This document shows positions 28,840-40,176 of a stretch of 64,000 bases of DNA, one piece after another (position 1 is the first letter of the stretch; each line of letters opens with the position of its first letter). This DNA is from Pseudorhodoplanes sp. (lineage in GTDB: Bacteria > Pseudomonadota > Alphaproteobacteria > Rhizobiales > Xanthobacteraceae): positions 3,385,693 to 3,449,692 of the forward strand of contig JAVSMS010000001.1 of NCBI GenBank assembly GCA_032027085.1, written 5' to 3'. The notes beneath the pieces were generated by a model, which saw nothing but the letters and a program-made list of their open reading frames with translations, searched no databases and had not been told where the DNA came from. The position numbers were made by a program, and so were the translations under genes.

Positions 28840-30195
28840 ATGCAGGTGACAGAGACGCTTTCGGACGGCTTGCGGCGTGAGTATCGCGTGCTGATCCCCG
28901 CCGGAGAACTCGACTCCAAGGTCAACGACCGCCTCGGCGAAATGAAGGACCGCGTGCGTATCAACGGTTTTCGCCCCGGCAAGGTGCCGGTCGCGCATCT
29001 GAAGCGCGTTTATGGTCGTGCGGCGATGGCGGAAGCAATCGAGGCGGCGGTTCGTGACGCGAACGCCAAGATCGTCGCGGACAACAATTTCCGCTTGGCG
29101 ATGCAGCCACAGGTCACGTTGCCGAACGAGGAGAAGGACGTGGAAGCCGTGATCGGCGGCAAGTCCGATCTGTCTTACACCGTTGCGCTGGAAATTCTTG
29201 CGCCCATCGAGTTCGGCGATTTCAAATCAATCTCGCTTACCAAGCTCGTGGCGGATGTCACCGATGAACAGGTGGACGAAGCCTTGAAGAAGATCGCCGA
29301 GCAGAATCGGCCTTACGCAGATAAGGGTGAGGGAGCCAAGGCTGAGAGCGGCGACCGCGTGATCATTTCCTTTGTCGGCAAGATCGACGGCGCGCCGTTC
29401 GAAGGCGGCACCGGCGAGGATGTCGCGGTGCAGCTTGGTTCGGCCACGTTCATTCCGGGCTTCGAGGACCAGTTGATCGGGATTGCGGCCGGTGAACAGC
29501 GCGTGGTGAAAGTGACCTTCCCGCAGAATTATCCCGCGGCGCATCTCGCCGGGAAGGAGGCCGAGTTCGACGTCACCGTCAAGACGGTCGAGGCGCCGAA
29601 GGAAGTGACCATCAATGATGACTTCGCCAAATCGCTCGGCCTGGAATCGCTGGACAAGCTGAAGGATGCCGTCAAGGAACGCCTAGCGCGCGAAAGTGAT
29701 GCCCAGTCGCGACAGCGCCTGAAGCGCGAACTCTTCGACCAGCTCGATGAAATGCACAAGTTCGAGGTGCCGCAGGGGCTGTTCGAGCAGGAATTCCAGA
29801 ATCTGTGGCAGACCGCGCAGAATGAAATGAAGCAGCAGGGCAAGAGCTTCGCCGACGAGAACACGACCGAGGAGGCCGAGCAGGCGGAATATCGCAGGAT
29901 TGCCAACCGCCGGGTGCGGCTGGGCCTTCTGCTCGACGAGATCGCCCGCCGCAACGATCTCACCGTTACCGATGACGAGACGACGCGGGCGGTGGTGGAG
30001 CAAGTCCGCCAATATCCGGGCCGCGAACAGGAATTGTGGGACATGTTCCGGAAGAATCCGGAAGCCTTGGCCTCTATCCGCGCGCCGATCCTTGAGAACA
30101 AGGTCACCGACTTCCTGTTGGCCTTGGGCAACGTCACCGACAAGAAGGTGACGCGGGACGAGCTTTATCGCGAAGACGACGATAAGGCGGCTTAA
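28840..30195 (+). CDS. tig: Trigger factor (ribosome-associated chaperone)
   Basis: A 451-residue chaperone and peptidyl-prolyl isomerase that binds nascent chains at the ribosomal tunnel exit. The N-terminal ribosome-binding domain ends in the signature loop [17 protein letters not shown]. The FKBP domain (about residues 160-245) has [23 protein letters not shown] and [11 protein letters not shown], and the C-terminal arms are helical and charged. ATG 28840 ([11 protein letters not shown]) matches the family start; the frame to 28810 adds unrelated residues. It leads the conserved tig-clpP-clpX-lon series. Confidence 0.97.
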   Translation: MQVTETLSDGLRREYRVLIPAGELDSKVNDRLGEMKDRVRINGFRPGKVPVAHLKRVYGRAAMAEAIEAAVRDANAKIVADNNFRLAMQPQVTLPNEEKDVEAVIGGKSDLSYTVALEILAPIEFGDFKSISLTKLVADVTDEQVDEALKKIAEQNRPYADKGEGAKAESGDRVIISFVGKIDGAPFEGGTGEDVAVQLGSATFIPGFEDQLIGIAAGEQRVVKVTFPQNYPAAHLAGKEAEFDVTVKTVEAPKEVTINDDFAKSLGLESLDKLKDAVKERLARESDAQSRQRLKRELFDQLDEMHKFEVPQGLFEQEFQNLWQTAQNEMKQQGKSFADENTTEEAEQAEYRRIANRRVRLGLLLDEIARRNDLTVTDDETTRAVVEQVRQYPGREQELWDMFRKNPEALASIRAPILENKVTDFLLALGNVTDKKVTRDELYREDDDKAA

Positions 30196-30224
30196 CCATC
30201 GCCTCTGGTCGACTTAACCATCGC
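30191..30224 (+). repeat. 12-bp direct repeat in the tig-clpP gap
   Basis: CTTAACCATCGC occurs twice (30191-30202 and 30213-30224), 22 bp centre to centre, about two helical turns, placing both on one DNA face. The first copy contains the tig stop codon. A degenerate inverted copy (ATGGTAAG) follows at about 30271. It could be an operator for clpP. Confidence 0.5.
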
Positions 30225-30235
30225 TGCCTATATCT

Positions 30236-30267
30236 GCCTTCGTCCAGTCGCAGCGCGGGACGAAGGC
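30236..30267 (+). other. Hairpin in the clpP leader
   Basis: Perfect 10-bp arms GCCTTCGTCC/GGACGAAGGC enclose a 12-base loop, 55 bases upstream of the clpP ATG. No T-run follows. It may act as an mRNA-stability element, an attenuator or an operator. Confidence 0.5.
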
Positions 30268-30322
30268 GCTATGGTAAGGCATTGCGATTCGAGAGGCGGT
30301 CGCCACGGCCGCAGGAGATGTC

Positions 30323-30955
30323 ATGAGAGATCCCGTCGACACCTATATGAACTACCTCGTCCCGATCGTAGTCGAGCAGACCAATCGGGGCGAGCGCTCC
30401 TATGACATCTATTCGCGCCTGCTGAAGGAGCGCATTATTTTTATCACCGGTCCGGTGGAGGACGGGATGGCGACCGTGGTTGTCGCGCAGCTCCTGTTCC
30501 TGGAAGCGGAAAATCCGAAGAAGGAAATTTCGATGTACATCAACTCCCCCGGAGGAGTGGTGACATCGGGCATGGCGATCTACGACACCATGCAGTTCAT
30601 CCGTCCGGCCGTGTCGACCCTGTGCATAGGCCAGGCCGCGTCGATGGGGTCGCTGCTATTGACGGCCGGCGCCAAGGACCTGCGCTTCGCGCTGCCCAAT
30701 GCGCGCATCATGGTGCATCAGCCATCCGGCGGCTTCCAGGGCCAGGCGACCGACATCATGCTGCATGCGCAGGAAATCCTGAACCTGAAGAAGCGCCTGA
30801 ACGAAATCTACATGAAGCATACCGGCCAGCCGCTGAAGACGATCGAAGATGCGCTGGAGCGGGATTACTTCCTCACCGCCGACGCGGCCAAGGATTTCGG
30901 TCTGGTCGACAAGGTGATCGACAAGCGGATGGAAGATCTCCAGATCAAGGCTTGA
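30323..30955 (+). CDS. clpP: ATP-dependent Clp protease proteolytic subunit
   Basis: A 210-residue serine peptidase forming the tetradecameric barrel that degrades substrates delivered by ClpX or ClpA. The catalytic Ser is in [11 protein letters not shown], His in MVHQPSGG, and Asp in the [17 protein letters not shown] region. The N-terminal [21 protein letters not shown] matches the axial-loop region. AGGAG lies seven bases before the ATG. It precedes clpX by a 402-bp gap, so clpX probably also has its own promoter. Confidence 0.98.
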   Translation: MRDPVDTYMNYLVPIVVEQTNRGERSYDIYSRLLKERIIFITGPVEDGMATVVVAQLLFLEAENPKKEISMYINSPGGVVTSGMAIYDTMQFIRPAVSTLCIGQAASMGSLLLTAGAKDLRFALPNARIMVHQPSGGFQGQATDIMLHAQEILNLKKRLNEIYMKHTGQPLKTIEDALERDYFLTADAAKDFGLVDKVIDKRMEDLQIKA

Positions 30956-31357
30956 GGGGTTCTAAGCTGTTCACGAGGCACCCGTCTGCAAGGGACGGAT
31001 GGCGCGAATCGACGCAGCTCTGGCGAGGTTCGGCGGAGAAAGTTCCGATCCGTGCTGGCATTTCAAGCGGATGGGATGAGGGGATAGGGGTGTTTTCCCC
31101 ATCAAATGACCGCATTCGTCGTCTGATTGGGACATTGGTCGTAGTGATGCGGCCGCCTATTCAACGTGCGGTTATCATTAATAGATTCTTGATTGTCCTG
31201 CCCTTAGCATGTTTGGCTAGTGTTAGGGTAAAGCTGGCTTTGGGGGAGGATTTCGGGGCTGCCTGTGCCTGCCAGGCAACATATTGGCAGGGATACGGGT
31301 GTTAAGTTTGGCCTGCGCTGCAAGGCGTGCGCCCTTGAGAAGCGAACGGAGACTGGA
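30956..31357. other. Non-coding gap between clpP and clpX
   Basis: 402 bp without a convincing gene. It holds the clpX leader. A 7-bp inverted repeat CCTGCCA/TGGCAGG (31268-31291) sits about 67 bases before the clpX ATG. A weak sigma-70-like pair TTGGTC-N17-TATTCA lies near 31136-31164. I see no T-rich terminator after clpP. Confidence 0.5.
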
Positions 31358-32632
31358 ATGAGCAAAGCAGGCGGCAACGACTCCAAGAACACGCTTTACT
31401 GCTCGTTCTGCGGCAAGAGCCAGCACGAAGTCCGCAAGCTGATCGCAGGTCCGACGGTCTTCATCTGCGACGAATGCGTCGAACTGTGCATGGACATCAT
31501 CCGCGAGGAAAACAAATCCTCGCTGGTCAAGTCGCGCGACGGCATCCCGACCCCGAAGGAAATCTGCAAGGTGCTCGATGACTATGTCATCGGCCAGCAG
31601 CACGCGAAGCGCGTGCTTTCGGTCGCGGTGCACAATCACTACAAGCGGCTGAATCACCAAACCAAGCACAACGATGTTGAGCTTGCGAAATCGAACATTC
31701 TGCTGATTGGACCGACTGGCTCCGGCAAAACCCTGCTGGCGCAGACCTTGGCGCGCATCCTCGACGTGCCGTTCACGATGGCGGATGCGACGACGCTGAC
31801 CGAAGCCGGCTATGTCGGCGAGGACGTCGAGAACATCATTCTGAAGCTGCTGCAGGCCGCCGATTACAATGTCGAGCGCGCGCAGCGCGGCATCGTCTAT
31901 ATCGACGAAATCGACAAGATCAGCCGCAAGTCTGACAATCCTTCGATCACACGCGACGTGTCGGGCGAGGGCGTGCAACAGGCTCTGCTCAAGATCATGG
32001 AAGGCACCATCGCCTCGGTGCCTCCGCAGGGCGGCCGCAAGCATCCGCAGCAGGAATTCCTGCAGGTTGACACCACCAACATCCTGTTCGTCTGCGGCGG
32101 TGCCTTTGCCGGCCTCGACAAGATCATCTCTGCGCGCGGCCGCACCACCTCGATCGGCTTCGGCGCCACCGTGCGCGCGCCGGAAGATCGCAAGGCCGGT
32201 GAGATTTTCCGCGAAGTCGAGCCGGAAGACTTGCTGAAATATGGCCTGATACCGGAATTCGTAGGCCGCTTGCCGGTCGTGGCGACGCTGGAAGATCTGG
32301 ACGAGGCCTCGCTCAAGAAGATTCTGGTCGAGCCGAAGAACGCGCTGGTGAAGCAGTACCAGCGTCTGTTCGAGATGGAGAATATCGATCTCACGCTGGC
32401 CGAGGAGGCGCTGGGCGCCATCGCCCGCAAGGCCATCGAGCGCAAGACCGGCGCGCGCGGGCTGCGTTCCATCATGGAAAGCATCTTGCTCGACACCATG
32501 TTCGATCTGCCGAGCCTGGAAGGCGTCGAGGAGGTCGTGATCTCGCGCGAAGTGGTCGAGGGTACGGCCCGGCCACTCTACATCTATGCCGACCGGTCCG
32601 ACCGGGCGGGCGAGGCCCCAGCCAGCGCTTGA
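31358..32632 (+). CDS. clpX: ATP-dependent Clp protease ATP-binding subunit ClpX
   Basis: A 424-residue AAA+ unfoldase that feeds ClpP. The N-terminal zinc-binding domain has two CxxC pairs (CSFCGKSQ and CDECVELC). The AAA+ core has Walker A GPTGSGKT, pore loop GYVGED, Walker [11 protein letters not shown], the ClpP-contact loop region and sensor 2 GARGLRS. ATG 31358 (MSKAGGND) follows ACGGAGA and gives the standard N-terminus; the frame open to 31265 is leader. In alphaproteobacteria ClpXP also controls the cell cycle through CtrA. Confidence 0.98.
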   Translation: MSKAGGNDSKNTLYCSFCGKSQHEVRKLIAGPTVFICDECVELCMDIIREENKSSLVKSRDGIPTPKEICKVLDDYVIGQQHAKRVLSVAVHNHYKRLNHQTKHNDVELAKSNILLIGPTGSGKTLLAQTLARILDVPFTMADATTLTEAGYVGEDVENIILKLLQAADYNVERAQRGIVYIDEIDKISRKSDNPSITRDVSGEGVQQALLKIMEGTIASVPPQGGRKHPQQEFLQVDTTNILFVCGGAFAGLDKIISARGRTTSIGFGATVRAPEDRKAGEIFREVEPEDLLKYGLIPEFVGRLPVVATLEDLDEASLKKILVEPKNALVKQYQRLFEMENIDLTLAEEALGAIARKAIERKTGARGLRSIMESILLDTMFDLPSLEGVEEVVISREVVEGTARPLYIYADRSDRAGEAPASA

Positions 32633-32714
32633 TAACTTGCCGGCGGTGCGCGACACGGTCGAGAATCGCCTTAAGCTGAACTGTGCTAGGTATTCTGGGG
32701 GTGTCGGGCATGTG

Positions 32715-32743
32715 CTTGACACTGCCGCACTGCAACGCCACCT
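32715..32743 (+). promoter_or_regulatory. Possible heat-shock (sigma-32) promoter of lon
   Basis: CTTGAC (32715-32720), 17 bp, then CCACCTAA (32738-32745) resembles the alphaproteobacterial RpoH pattern CTTGAA-N17-CCATAT-like. It is 185 bases upstream of the lon ATG in a 295-bp gap. The match at the -10 is partial. Confidence 0.35.
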
Positions 32744-32927
32744 AAGGCATGCGAACGGAACGCGTACGAAGGCGAACTGACTATTCCGGGCGGGGTTTCG
32801 TACCCACCTCTCGCGCATGGTCCCCGTTGCTCTGGACCCTGCTCCCCCCGGTTCCCGATGGCACTCTCCTATGGCTGCGCACCAGGCGGGCCGCGGAGAG
32901 GGGCACAACAAAAAGGATATACGGGCT

Positions 32928-35354
<2,427 letters not shown>

Positions 35355-35380
35355 GGGCATCTTTGAACTGCAAAAATGCC

Positions 35381-35410
35381 GAACGGCGGCGTCGAAAAGC
35401 GCCGCCGTTC
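35381..35410 (+). terminator. Rho-independent terminator of lon
   Basis: Arms GAACGGCGGC/GCCGCCGTTC with an inner G-C pair and an 8-base loop, followed by ATTTTG, 27 bases after the lon stop. The T-run is short. Confidence 0.75.
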
Positions 35411-35487
35411 ATTTTGGGCGGCTTTACGTTTGAGTTCTACGTTTGGGGCTTGTCCCGGGCTGGGGTGACGCAATAAGAAGGGCGCAC

Positions 35488-35563
35488 GGGCGGTTAGCTC
35501 AGCTGGCAGAGCGGCTCGTTTACACCGAGTAGGTCGGCGGTTCGATCCCGTCACCGCCCACCA
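35488..35563 (+). tRNA. tRNA-Val (anticodon UAC)
   Basis: A 76-nt tRNA with encoded CCA. Acceptor GGGCGGT/ACCGCCC, D arm GCTC-AGCTGGCA-GAGC, anticodon loop TTTACAC (anticodon TAC), and T arm GGCGG-TTCGATC-CCGTC. It reads GUA and other GUN valine codons. Confidence 0.97.
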
Positions 35564-35936
35564 TCGCCAGACGAAAGTACCCGGCAAATCACCTGCTTTT
35601 CCAAAGAGCTGAGAGCGGCAATGCATGCGACATGGCATGTAGAAGTTGCGTTTGCAACGAAGCCGCAGTTTTAAGCACTGATCACCATATCATCACAAAA
35701 GCAAAATTTGTCTTCGTAAAAACAGCGGCAATCTCGCGCAAAAGCAACAAACGTTTCTTTGATCCGACTAGATTCACTTATCAACTTTTCGCAATCGTGT
35801 TGTCTCCTTGTCGTAAATACGGACGCGCTGACGTAAGGTCATCCTTGCTGAGCCGCGTTTCGATACTCGAATTGCCGGTGAGGCAAGATCGCGTTCGTCC
35901 CGCAAGGACGAAGCCGCGCGTATTGGAGACAATAAG
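35564..35936. other. AT-richer non-coding gap after tRNA-Val
   Basis: 373 bp with no gene I can support. The middle (about 35640-35820) is clearly richer in A/T than the rest of the window. A 7-bp-arm hairpin TTCGTCC/GGACGAA (35894-35912) lies 25-43 bases before the repeat-protein ATG, in its leader. The position just downstream of a tRNA and the base composition suggest inserted DNA, although no integrase or duplicated tRNA end is visible. Confidence 0.5.
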
Positions 35937-36212
35937 ATGTTGAAGAAGGCATATATCGCTGCGGCACTTGGGGTGCTCGTTGTGTCGAGCGCCGTCCCTG
36001 TGTTCGCGCAAACGAGACCCGAAAACCCTCCGGGTATGCGTCCTGAAAATCCTCCAGGAGCGCGGCCGGAGAATCCTCCAGGCATGCGGCCTGAGAATCC
36101 TCCGGGAGCGCGGCCGGAAAATCCTCCGGGAGCCCGTCCTGAAAATCCTCCAGGAGCGCGGCCGGAAAATCCTCCGGGCGCACGTCCGGAAAACCCGCCC
36201 GGAAAGAAATAA
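35937..36212 (+). CDS. Secreted octapeptide-repeat protein (PENPPG repeats)
   Basis: A 91-residue protein of unknown function. Residues 1-25 form a clean Sec signal peptide (MLKKAYIAAALGVLV..., cleavage after VFA or FAQ). The whole mature part is eight tandem octapeptides of the form [TMA]RPENPPG followed by KK. Proline at three of eight positions favours an extended polyproline-II rod; each unit carries one Arg and one Glu, so it is nearly neutral. I know no characterised family with this unit. TTGGAGACAATAAG precedes the ATG, a good ribosome binding site. The next gene encodes a secreted peptidase. Confidence 0.72.
   Translation: MLKKAYIAAALGVLVVSSAVPVFAQTRPENPPGMRPENPPGARPENPPGMRPENPPGARPENPPGARPENPPGARPENPPGARPENPPGKK
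36012..36203 (+). repeat. Eight tandem 24-bp coding repeats
   Basis: Eight 24-bp units encode [TMA]RPENPPG. Units differ mainly at third codon positions (CCG/CCT/CCC, GAA/GAG, CGG/CGT) and in the first codon, so the protein unit is under stronger constraint than the DNA. Repeat number could change by slippage. Confidence 0.9.
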
Positions 36213-36357
36213 GAGGCGTCAGGCTGGTCTGAGCCGCTTCCTGCGGTCGGACAGCCGGAGTTCTCTTCACGGATTTCACATTGCGGTCGGAGCCATGCCC
36301 GGCCGCAATGTTCCGTGTCTGATGCATGTGTAAGTATTAACGAGGCCGAGGTGGGCC

Positions 36358-37395
36358 ATGCAAGCATTGCTCAGGAACACGCTGTTGGCGGCTGCGACGT
36401 CAATTGGTTTGCTTTGTTGCCCGGTCCTGGCGGCGGCCTATGAGCCGATCCCGGCCGAAAAGCTGAAAACCAATCAATTCGACGTTGAATATGTCGAACC
36501 GAAAAACGAGGCGCATCGGCCGATTTACGAGATGCTGAAAGAGCAGCGCATGCTCGAAAAGTTTCAGGCCTTCCTCGCGCCGGTGAAGCTGCCGATCAGG
36601 ATTAAGCTGAAGGTCGAGGGCTGCGACGGCGTCGCCAATGCCACGTTCTGGGATGACGCGATCAAGGTTTGCTACGAATATTTCGAATATATTTGGAAGC
36701 AGACTCCCAAAATGGCGACCAGAGGATTGTCGCCGAAGGACGCAATGATTGGGCCGACGGTCGACGTCTTTCTGCATGAAGCGGGGCATGCCGTTCTGGA
36801 AGTTCTTGATATTCCCTTCTTCGGACGCGAGGAAGAAGTCGCCGATTACTTTGCGACGTATCTTCTGCTGCAATTCTGCAAGGACGATGCGCGGCGGCTG
36901 ATCCTCGGCGCGTCCTTTATCAGTGGCCGCGAAGCCATGGAGGAGCAGGACAAGACGCCGGAACTGCGATTATTGGCGGACACCCACTCCTTACCGGCGC
37001 AACGCCACTTCAATCGATGGTGCATGGCCTATGGGGCCGATCCGGTGCTGTTCGCGGATGCAATCAGCTTCGGCATGCTGCCGAAAAGCCGCGCGAAACA
37101 TTGCCGGTACGAATATCAGACCAATCAATACGCGTTCCAGAATCTGATCTCGCCGTACATCGACCAGGAGCTGAAGCAGAAGGTTATGGCGCGGAAATGG
37201 TTCCAGTTTGAAACGCCGGTGGCGGCGACTTTCATGGACACGCCGACGGAAACCGCGACCGCCGTCTCTCCAGAGGACACGCCCAAGGCGTTCAGGCCTT
37301 TTGGCGACAGGACAGCTCCGAAAGAGGCCGCGACGGCCAGTCCTGCAGACGGCACGCCTAAGGCCATACGACCGTCCGGCGACAAGAAGCGCTAG
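36358..37395 (+). CDS. DUF4344 family secreted zinc metallopeptidase
   Basis: A 345-residue protein with an N-terminal signal peptide (cleavage near VLAAA-YEP). The zincin motif HEAGH lies at 140-144, followed about 15 residues later by a Glu-rich REEEVADYF that can give the third ligand, matching DUF4344 putative metallopeptidases. Four Cys (CDGVAN, VCYEYF, LLQFCKDD, NRWCMAY) could form disulfides. The C-terminal tail after about 290 is disordered and holds two imperfect copies of a 12-residue unit (DTPKAFRPFGDR, GTPKAIRPSGDK). The substrate is unknown. It lies 145 bp after the PENPPG-repeat gene. Confidence 0.82.
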   Translation: MQALLRNTLLAAATSIGLLCCPVLAAAYEPIPAEKLKTNQFDVEYVEPKNEAHRPIYEMLKEQRMLEKFQAFLAPVKLPIRIKLKVEGCDGVANATFWDDAIKVCYEYFEYIWKQTPKMATRGLSPKDAMIGPTVDVFLHEAGHAVLEVLDIPFFGREEEVADYFATYLLLQFCKDDARRLILGASFISGREAMEEQDKTPELRLLADTHSLPAQRHFNRWCMAYGADPVLFADAISFGMLPKSRAKHCRYEYQTNQYAFQNLISPYIDQELKQKVMARKWFQFETPVAATFMDTPTETATAVSPEDTPKAFRPFGDRTAPKEAATASPADGTPKAIRPSGDKKR

Positions 37396-37588
37396 TGTGG
37401 CGAATCTGGAGTTCGCTTGATTGTGCAGCATGCTCATTGAGCGAGCTTGGGATTCGCAGGACCCAAGGAAAACTATGCTTCTGGTGTGGTTTTGTTTCAG
37501 AACTTCGCGTGATGGATACGCCGCGAGAAGGAAGCGAACTTCTGAACCACCACATTAGGCCGGAAGGGATGGCAGCCTTCACAAATGA

Positions 37589-37614
37589 AACGCGCCGGCA
37601 AAGGCCGGCGCGTT
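37589..37614 (-). terminator. Terminator downstream of HU
   Basis: An 11-bp-arm hairpin AACGCGCCGGC/GCCGGCGCGTT with a 4-base loop, 48 bases after the HU stop on the minus strand and 193 bases after the peptidase stop on the plus strand. On the minus strand it is followed by TCATTTG, a weak T-run, so it may serve both genes. Confidence 0.6.
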
Positions 37615-37662
37615 CTGCGTTAGGAGGGCCATGCGCGCTGGTACTGCGCGGCTGGCAGGATT

Positions 37663-37965
37663 TCAGATGGCTTCCTTGAGTTCCTTGGCGGCGCGGAAGG
37701 CCACCTTCTTCGACGCCTTGATCTGAATTTGTTCCCCGGTCGCCGGGTTGCGGCCGATGCGAGCCGCCCGCTTGCGAACCTGCAGAATGCCGAGACCGCC
37801 GATACGGATACGGTCGCCCTTCTTGAGATGCTTGGTGATCGAGGTCACCAGATCACCGAGGATCGCCTCGCTCTGTTTCTTGGACAACTGGTGCTCCTCG
37901 GCCAGCTGAGCCGCGAGATGCTTCAGCGTAACGGTGGGAGCTGTCGCCGGCTTCTTGTCAGCCAT
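37663..37965 (-). CDS. HU family DNA-binding protein
   Basis: A 100-residue nucleoid protein. After a short Lys/Ala-rich lead (MADKKPATAPT) come the HU helices (LKHLAAQLAEEHQLSKKQ), IRIGGLGILQV in place of the usual FGxF, and the DNA-binding arm GRNPATGEQIQIKA ending in AFRAAKELKEAI. The slightly long N-terminus and the GLGIL variant separate it from the canonical HupB that normally follows lon, so it may be a second HU paralogue. A GGAGGGCC ribosome binding site precedes the ATG. Confidence 0.92.
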   Translation of the reverse strand: MADKKPATAPTVTLKHLAAQLAEEHQLSKKQSEAILGDLVTSITKHLKKGDRIRIGGLGILQVRKRAARIGRNPATGEQIQIKASKKVAFRAAKELKEAI

Positions 37966-38187
37966 GGTTGGCCCTCCTTTTCATCAAGCGGCGTTACGAA
38001 AATCCACAGAGTGTGGCCTTTAGACGATTCTGAGGCGGGGGAGAATGGCTTTTTCGCCTGAGTCCCAGGGGTTTTTGCAATTTTTGGTGAAAAAAGGTTG
38101 CAACCACAACGCGGTACAGCCCGGAATAGGTCGAATTGAACCGTTCAGGCGGTTGAAATCCGGAGGTATCGAATGCGGGATTTGGCA

Positions 38188-38264
<77 letters not shown>

Positions 38265-38461
38265 ATGCAAGGGAGTAGGGCGGACTTAAATGGCACCCCA
38301 GCGCAAGTCAACCCGCTTGCAGCGTCAGGCCTGCGACGTCCACGGCAGGCCGCGACAATGATCATGCTTGCCAGAGAAATTTGATTACAGAATTATGACG
38401 GTCGCTTTGCGCCGCCGGTCGCTCAAGGTTTCCATAATCCGGCGCCTGGTGTGCGTCGGTC

Positions 38462-40174
38462 ATGTCGACTACAGATGATGTGCGGGTGCCCCAACGTTCC
38501 GGGGCCATAGCGGCGACGCAAAGGCTGGTGCGGTTCAATCTGGTCGCGGCGTTCCTGCTGCATCTGGCGGCGTTCGCCTGCCTGGTCCTGACCGAAGCCG
38601 ACCCACTCGGACGGAGTCTGTTCCTCCTCACCTGGGGATTATTGAATTTCACCTGGCTCCTGCTGCTGCGCCGCCCTGTCATCTCGGCGGCGCTGTCGCT
38701 CGCGATGGTTGTGATCGTGATTCTGGTGTCGCAGTTCAAGTTCGACATCACCTGGATGACCATCACGTTTCTGGACATTCTGATCATCGATTCCGACACC
38801 TTCGCCTTTCTGCTGAAGATTTTTCCCGATTTGCGGACGTCGCTTCTCATCGCCGCTGCCGTCGCCATTCCCGTGGCGGGTCTGCTTTGGTTCTGCGACC
38901 GTTTCCGGGTCCGTCGGCGCACCTCGCTCGCCGGCGGTGCCTTATGCTTGGCGGGATTGATCACCCTGTCGAACCAATTTCCCGAACAGCCTTGGGAGCC
39001 GTTCCAGGGTGTCAACCATGTGTCGAATTTTGCTCGGTCGGGCGTATTGTCGGTCTCTGAATTGTCGACCAAGGGCTGGCTGGAATTCGATTCCGCCATC
39101 GCCAACCCGACCAGACCGGCCCGCGATCAGGCCTGCGCGCCGACCGCACGGCCGCCGCATATCGTGATGGTGCTGGATGAATCGAGTTTCGACATCACCA
39201 TGGCGCCCGGCATCAAGGTGCCGCCCGACTACACCGATCATTTCCGCTCCTCTGACGGCAAGACGCGGCGGCTGCTCACCGAAGCGACTGGCGGCCCGAC
39301 CTGGTACACTGAATACAATGTGCTGACCGGGCTGTCGGCGCGCTCGTTCGGGCGCCTGATGTTCTATGTCACACGCATCGCGGCGGGACGCGTGGAGCGC
39401 GGCCTGCCGCAAGCCTTGCGCCGTTGCGGATACAAGACCGTCTCGCTCTATCCCGCTTATGGCGCGTTCCTGAGCGCGCGGCGTTTCCAGAAGACCGCCG
39501 GCGTGGAGCGCATGATCGATTCGAAGGAAATGGGCGCCGGCGATGTCGAGCCGGACCGCTTTTATTACGACAAGGCGCTGCGCCTGATTGAAAAGGAAGG
39601 CAAGGACACGCCGCTCTTCATTTTTGTCTATACGGTCGCCAATCATTTCCCCTGGAATACGACCTTCCGCCCCGACCTGACGCCGAATTGGCGTCCGCTC
39701 GGCAACGTGCCGGAGGTCGATGAATATATCCGCCGGCAGACAATGAGCGCGCGCGACTATTCCGACTTTGCCGGCAAACTGAAAAAGCAATTCCCGGACC
39801 AGAAATTCCTGGTGGTACGCTTCGGCGATCATCCGCCCGCGATTGCGCATCGGATCATCGATCCTTCGCTCGACGACGAGGAGATCGCACGGCGGGTGAT
39901 GAATTACGATCCGCGCTTCTACACCGCCTATTACGCCATCGACGGCATCAATTTCGAGCCGGTCGCGAGCCCCTCGGCGCATGAACGGCTCGATGCGCCC
40001 TATCTGCCTCTGGTTATTCAGGAGGCTGCCGGGCTTCCCCTCGACTCGACCTTTCTGGAGCAGAAGCGCATTCTGCAGCGCTGCGACGGCCTGTTTTACG
40101 CTTGCAAGGATGGCGCGGAGGCGCGCCGCTTCAACCGCCTTCTGGTCGATGCAGGCCTGATCAAGGGGTTTTGA
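38462..40174 (+). CDS. Membrane sulfatase/LTA-synthase-like phosphotransferase
   Basis: A 570-residue alkaline-phosphatase-superfamily enzyme. Five membrane helices (about residues 25-175) precede a periplasmic catalytic domain. Metal-site motifs are VLDESSFD (metal Glu/Asp), the nucleophile-region block GPTWYTEYNVLTG (candidate Thr), VANHFPWN and FGDHPPA (Asp-His). The domain order resembles LtaS, OpgB and lipid A or glycan phosphotransferases, so it probably moves a phospho-alcohol headgroup from a phospholipid to an envelope glycan. Donor and acceptor are unknown. It converges with the YcjF gene two bases away. Confidence 0.8.
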   Translation: MSTTDDVRVPQRSGAIAATQRLVRFNLVAAFLLHLAAFACLVLTEADPLGRSLFLLTWGLLNFTWLLLLRRPVISAALSLAMVVIVILVSQFKFDITWMTITFLDILIIDSDTFAFLLKIFPDLRTSLLIAAAVAIPVAGLLWFCDRFRVRRRTSLAGGALCLAGLITLSNQFPEQPWEPFQGVNHVSNFARSGVLSVSELSTKGWLEFDSAIANPTRPARDQACAPTARPPHIVMVLDESSFDITMAPGIKVPPDYTDHFRSSDGKTRRLLTEATGGPTWYTEYNVLTGLSARSFGRLMFYVTRIAAGRVERGLPQALRRCGYKTVSLYPAYGAFLSARRFQKTAGVERMIDSKEMGAGDVEPDRFYYDKALRLIEKEGKDTPLFIFVYTVANHFPWNTTFRPDLTPNWRPLGNVPEVDEYIRRQTMSARDYSDFAGKLKKQFPDQKFLVVRFGDHPPAIAHRIIDPSLDDEEIARRVMNYDPRFYTAYYAIDGINFEPVASPSAHERLDAPYLPLVIQEAAGLPLDSTFLEQKRILQRCDGLFYACKDGAEARRFNRLLVDAGLIKGF

Positions 40175-40176
40175 CG

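Noticed and set aside
35632..35943. 103-codon open frame in the gap after tRNA-Val
   Set aside because: No recognisable domain, no convincing ribosome binding site, AT-rich codons, and it runs into the start of the repeat-protein gene in another frame.
36012..36203. CRISPR-like tandem array
   Set aside because: The 24-bp units are contiguous with no spacers and keep one reading frame; this is a coding repeat.
35774..36367. Minus-strand frame with GGFSGRAPGG repeats opposite the PENPPG gene
   Set aside because: It mirrors the same 24-bp DNA repeats. It has no signal peptide or good ribosome binding site, while the plus-strand frame has both.
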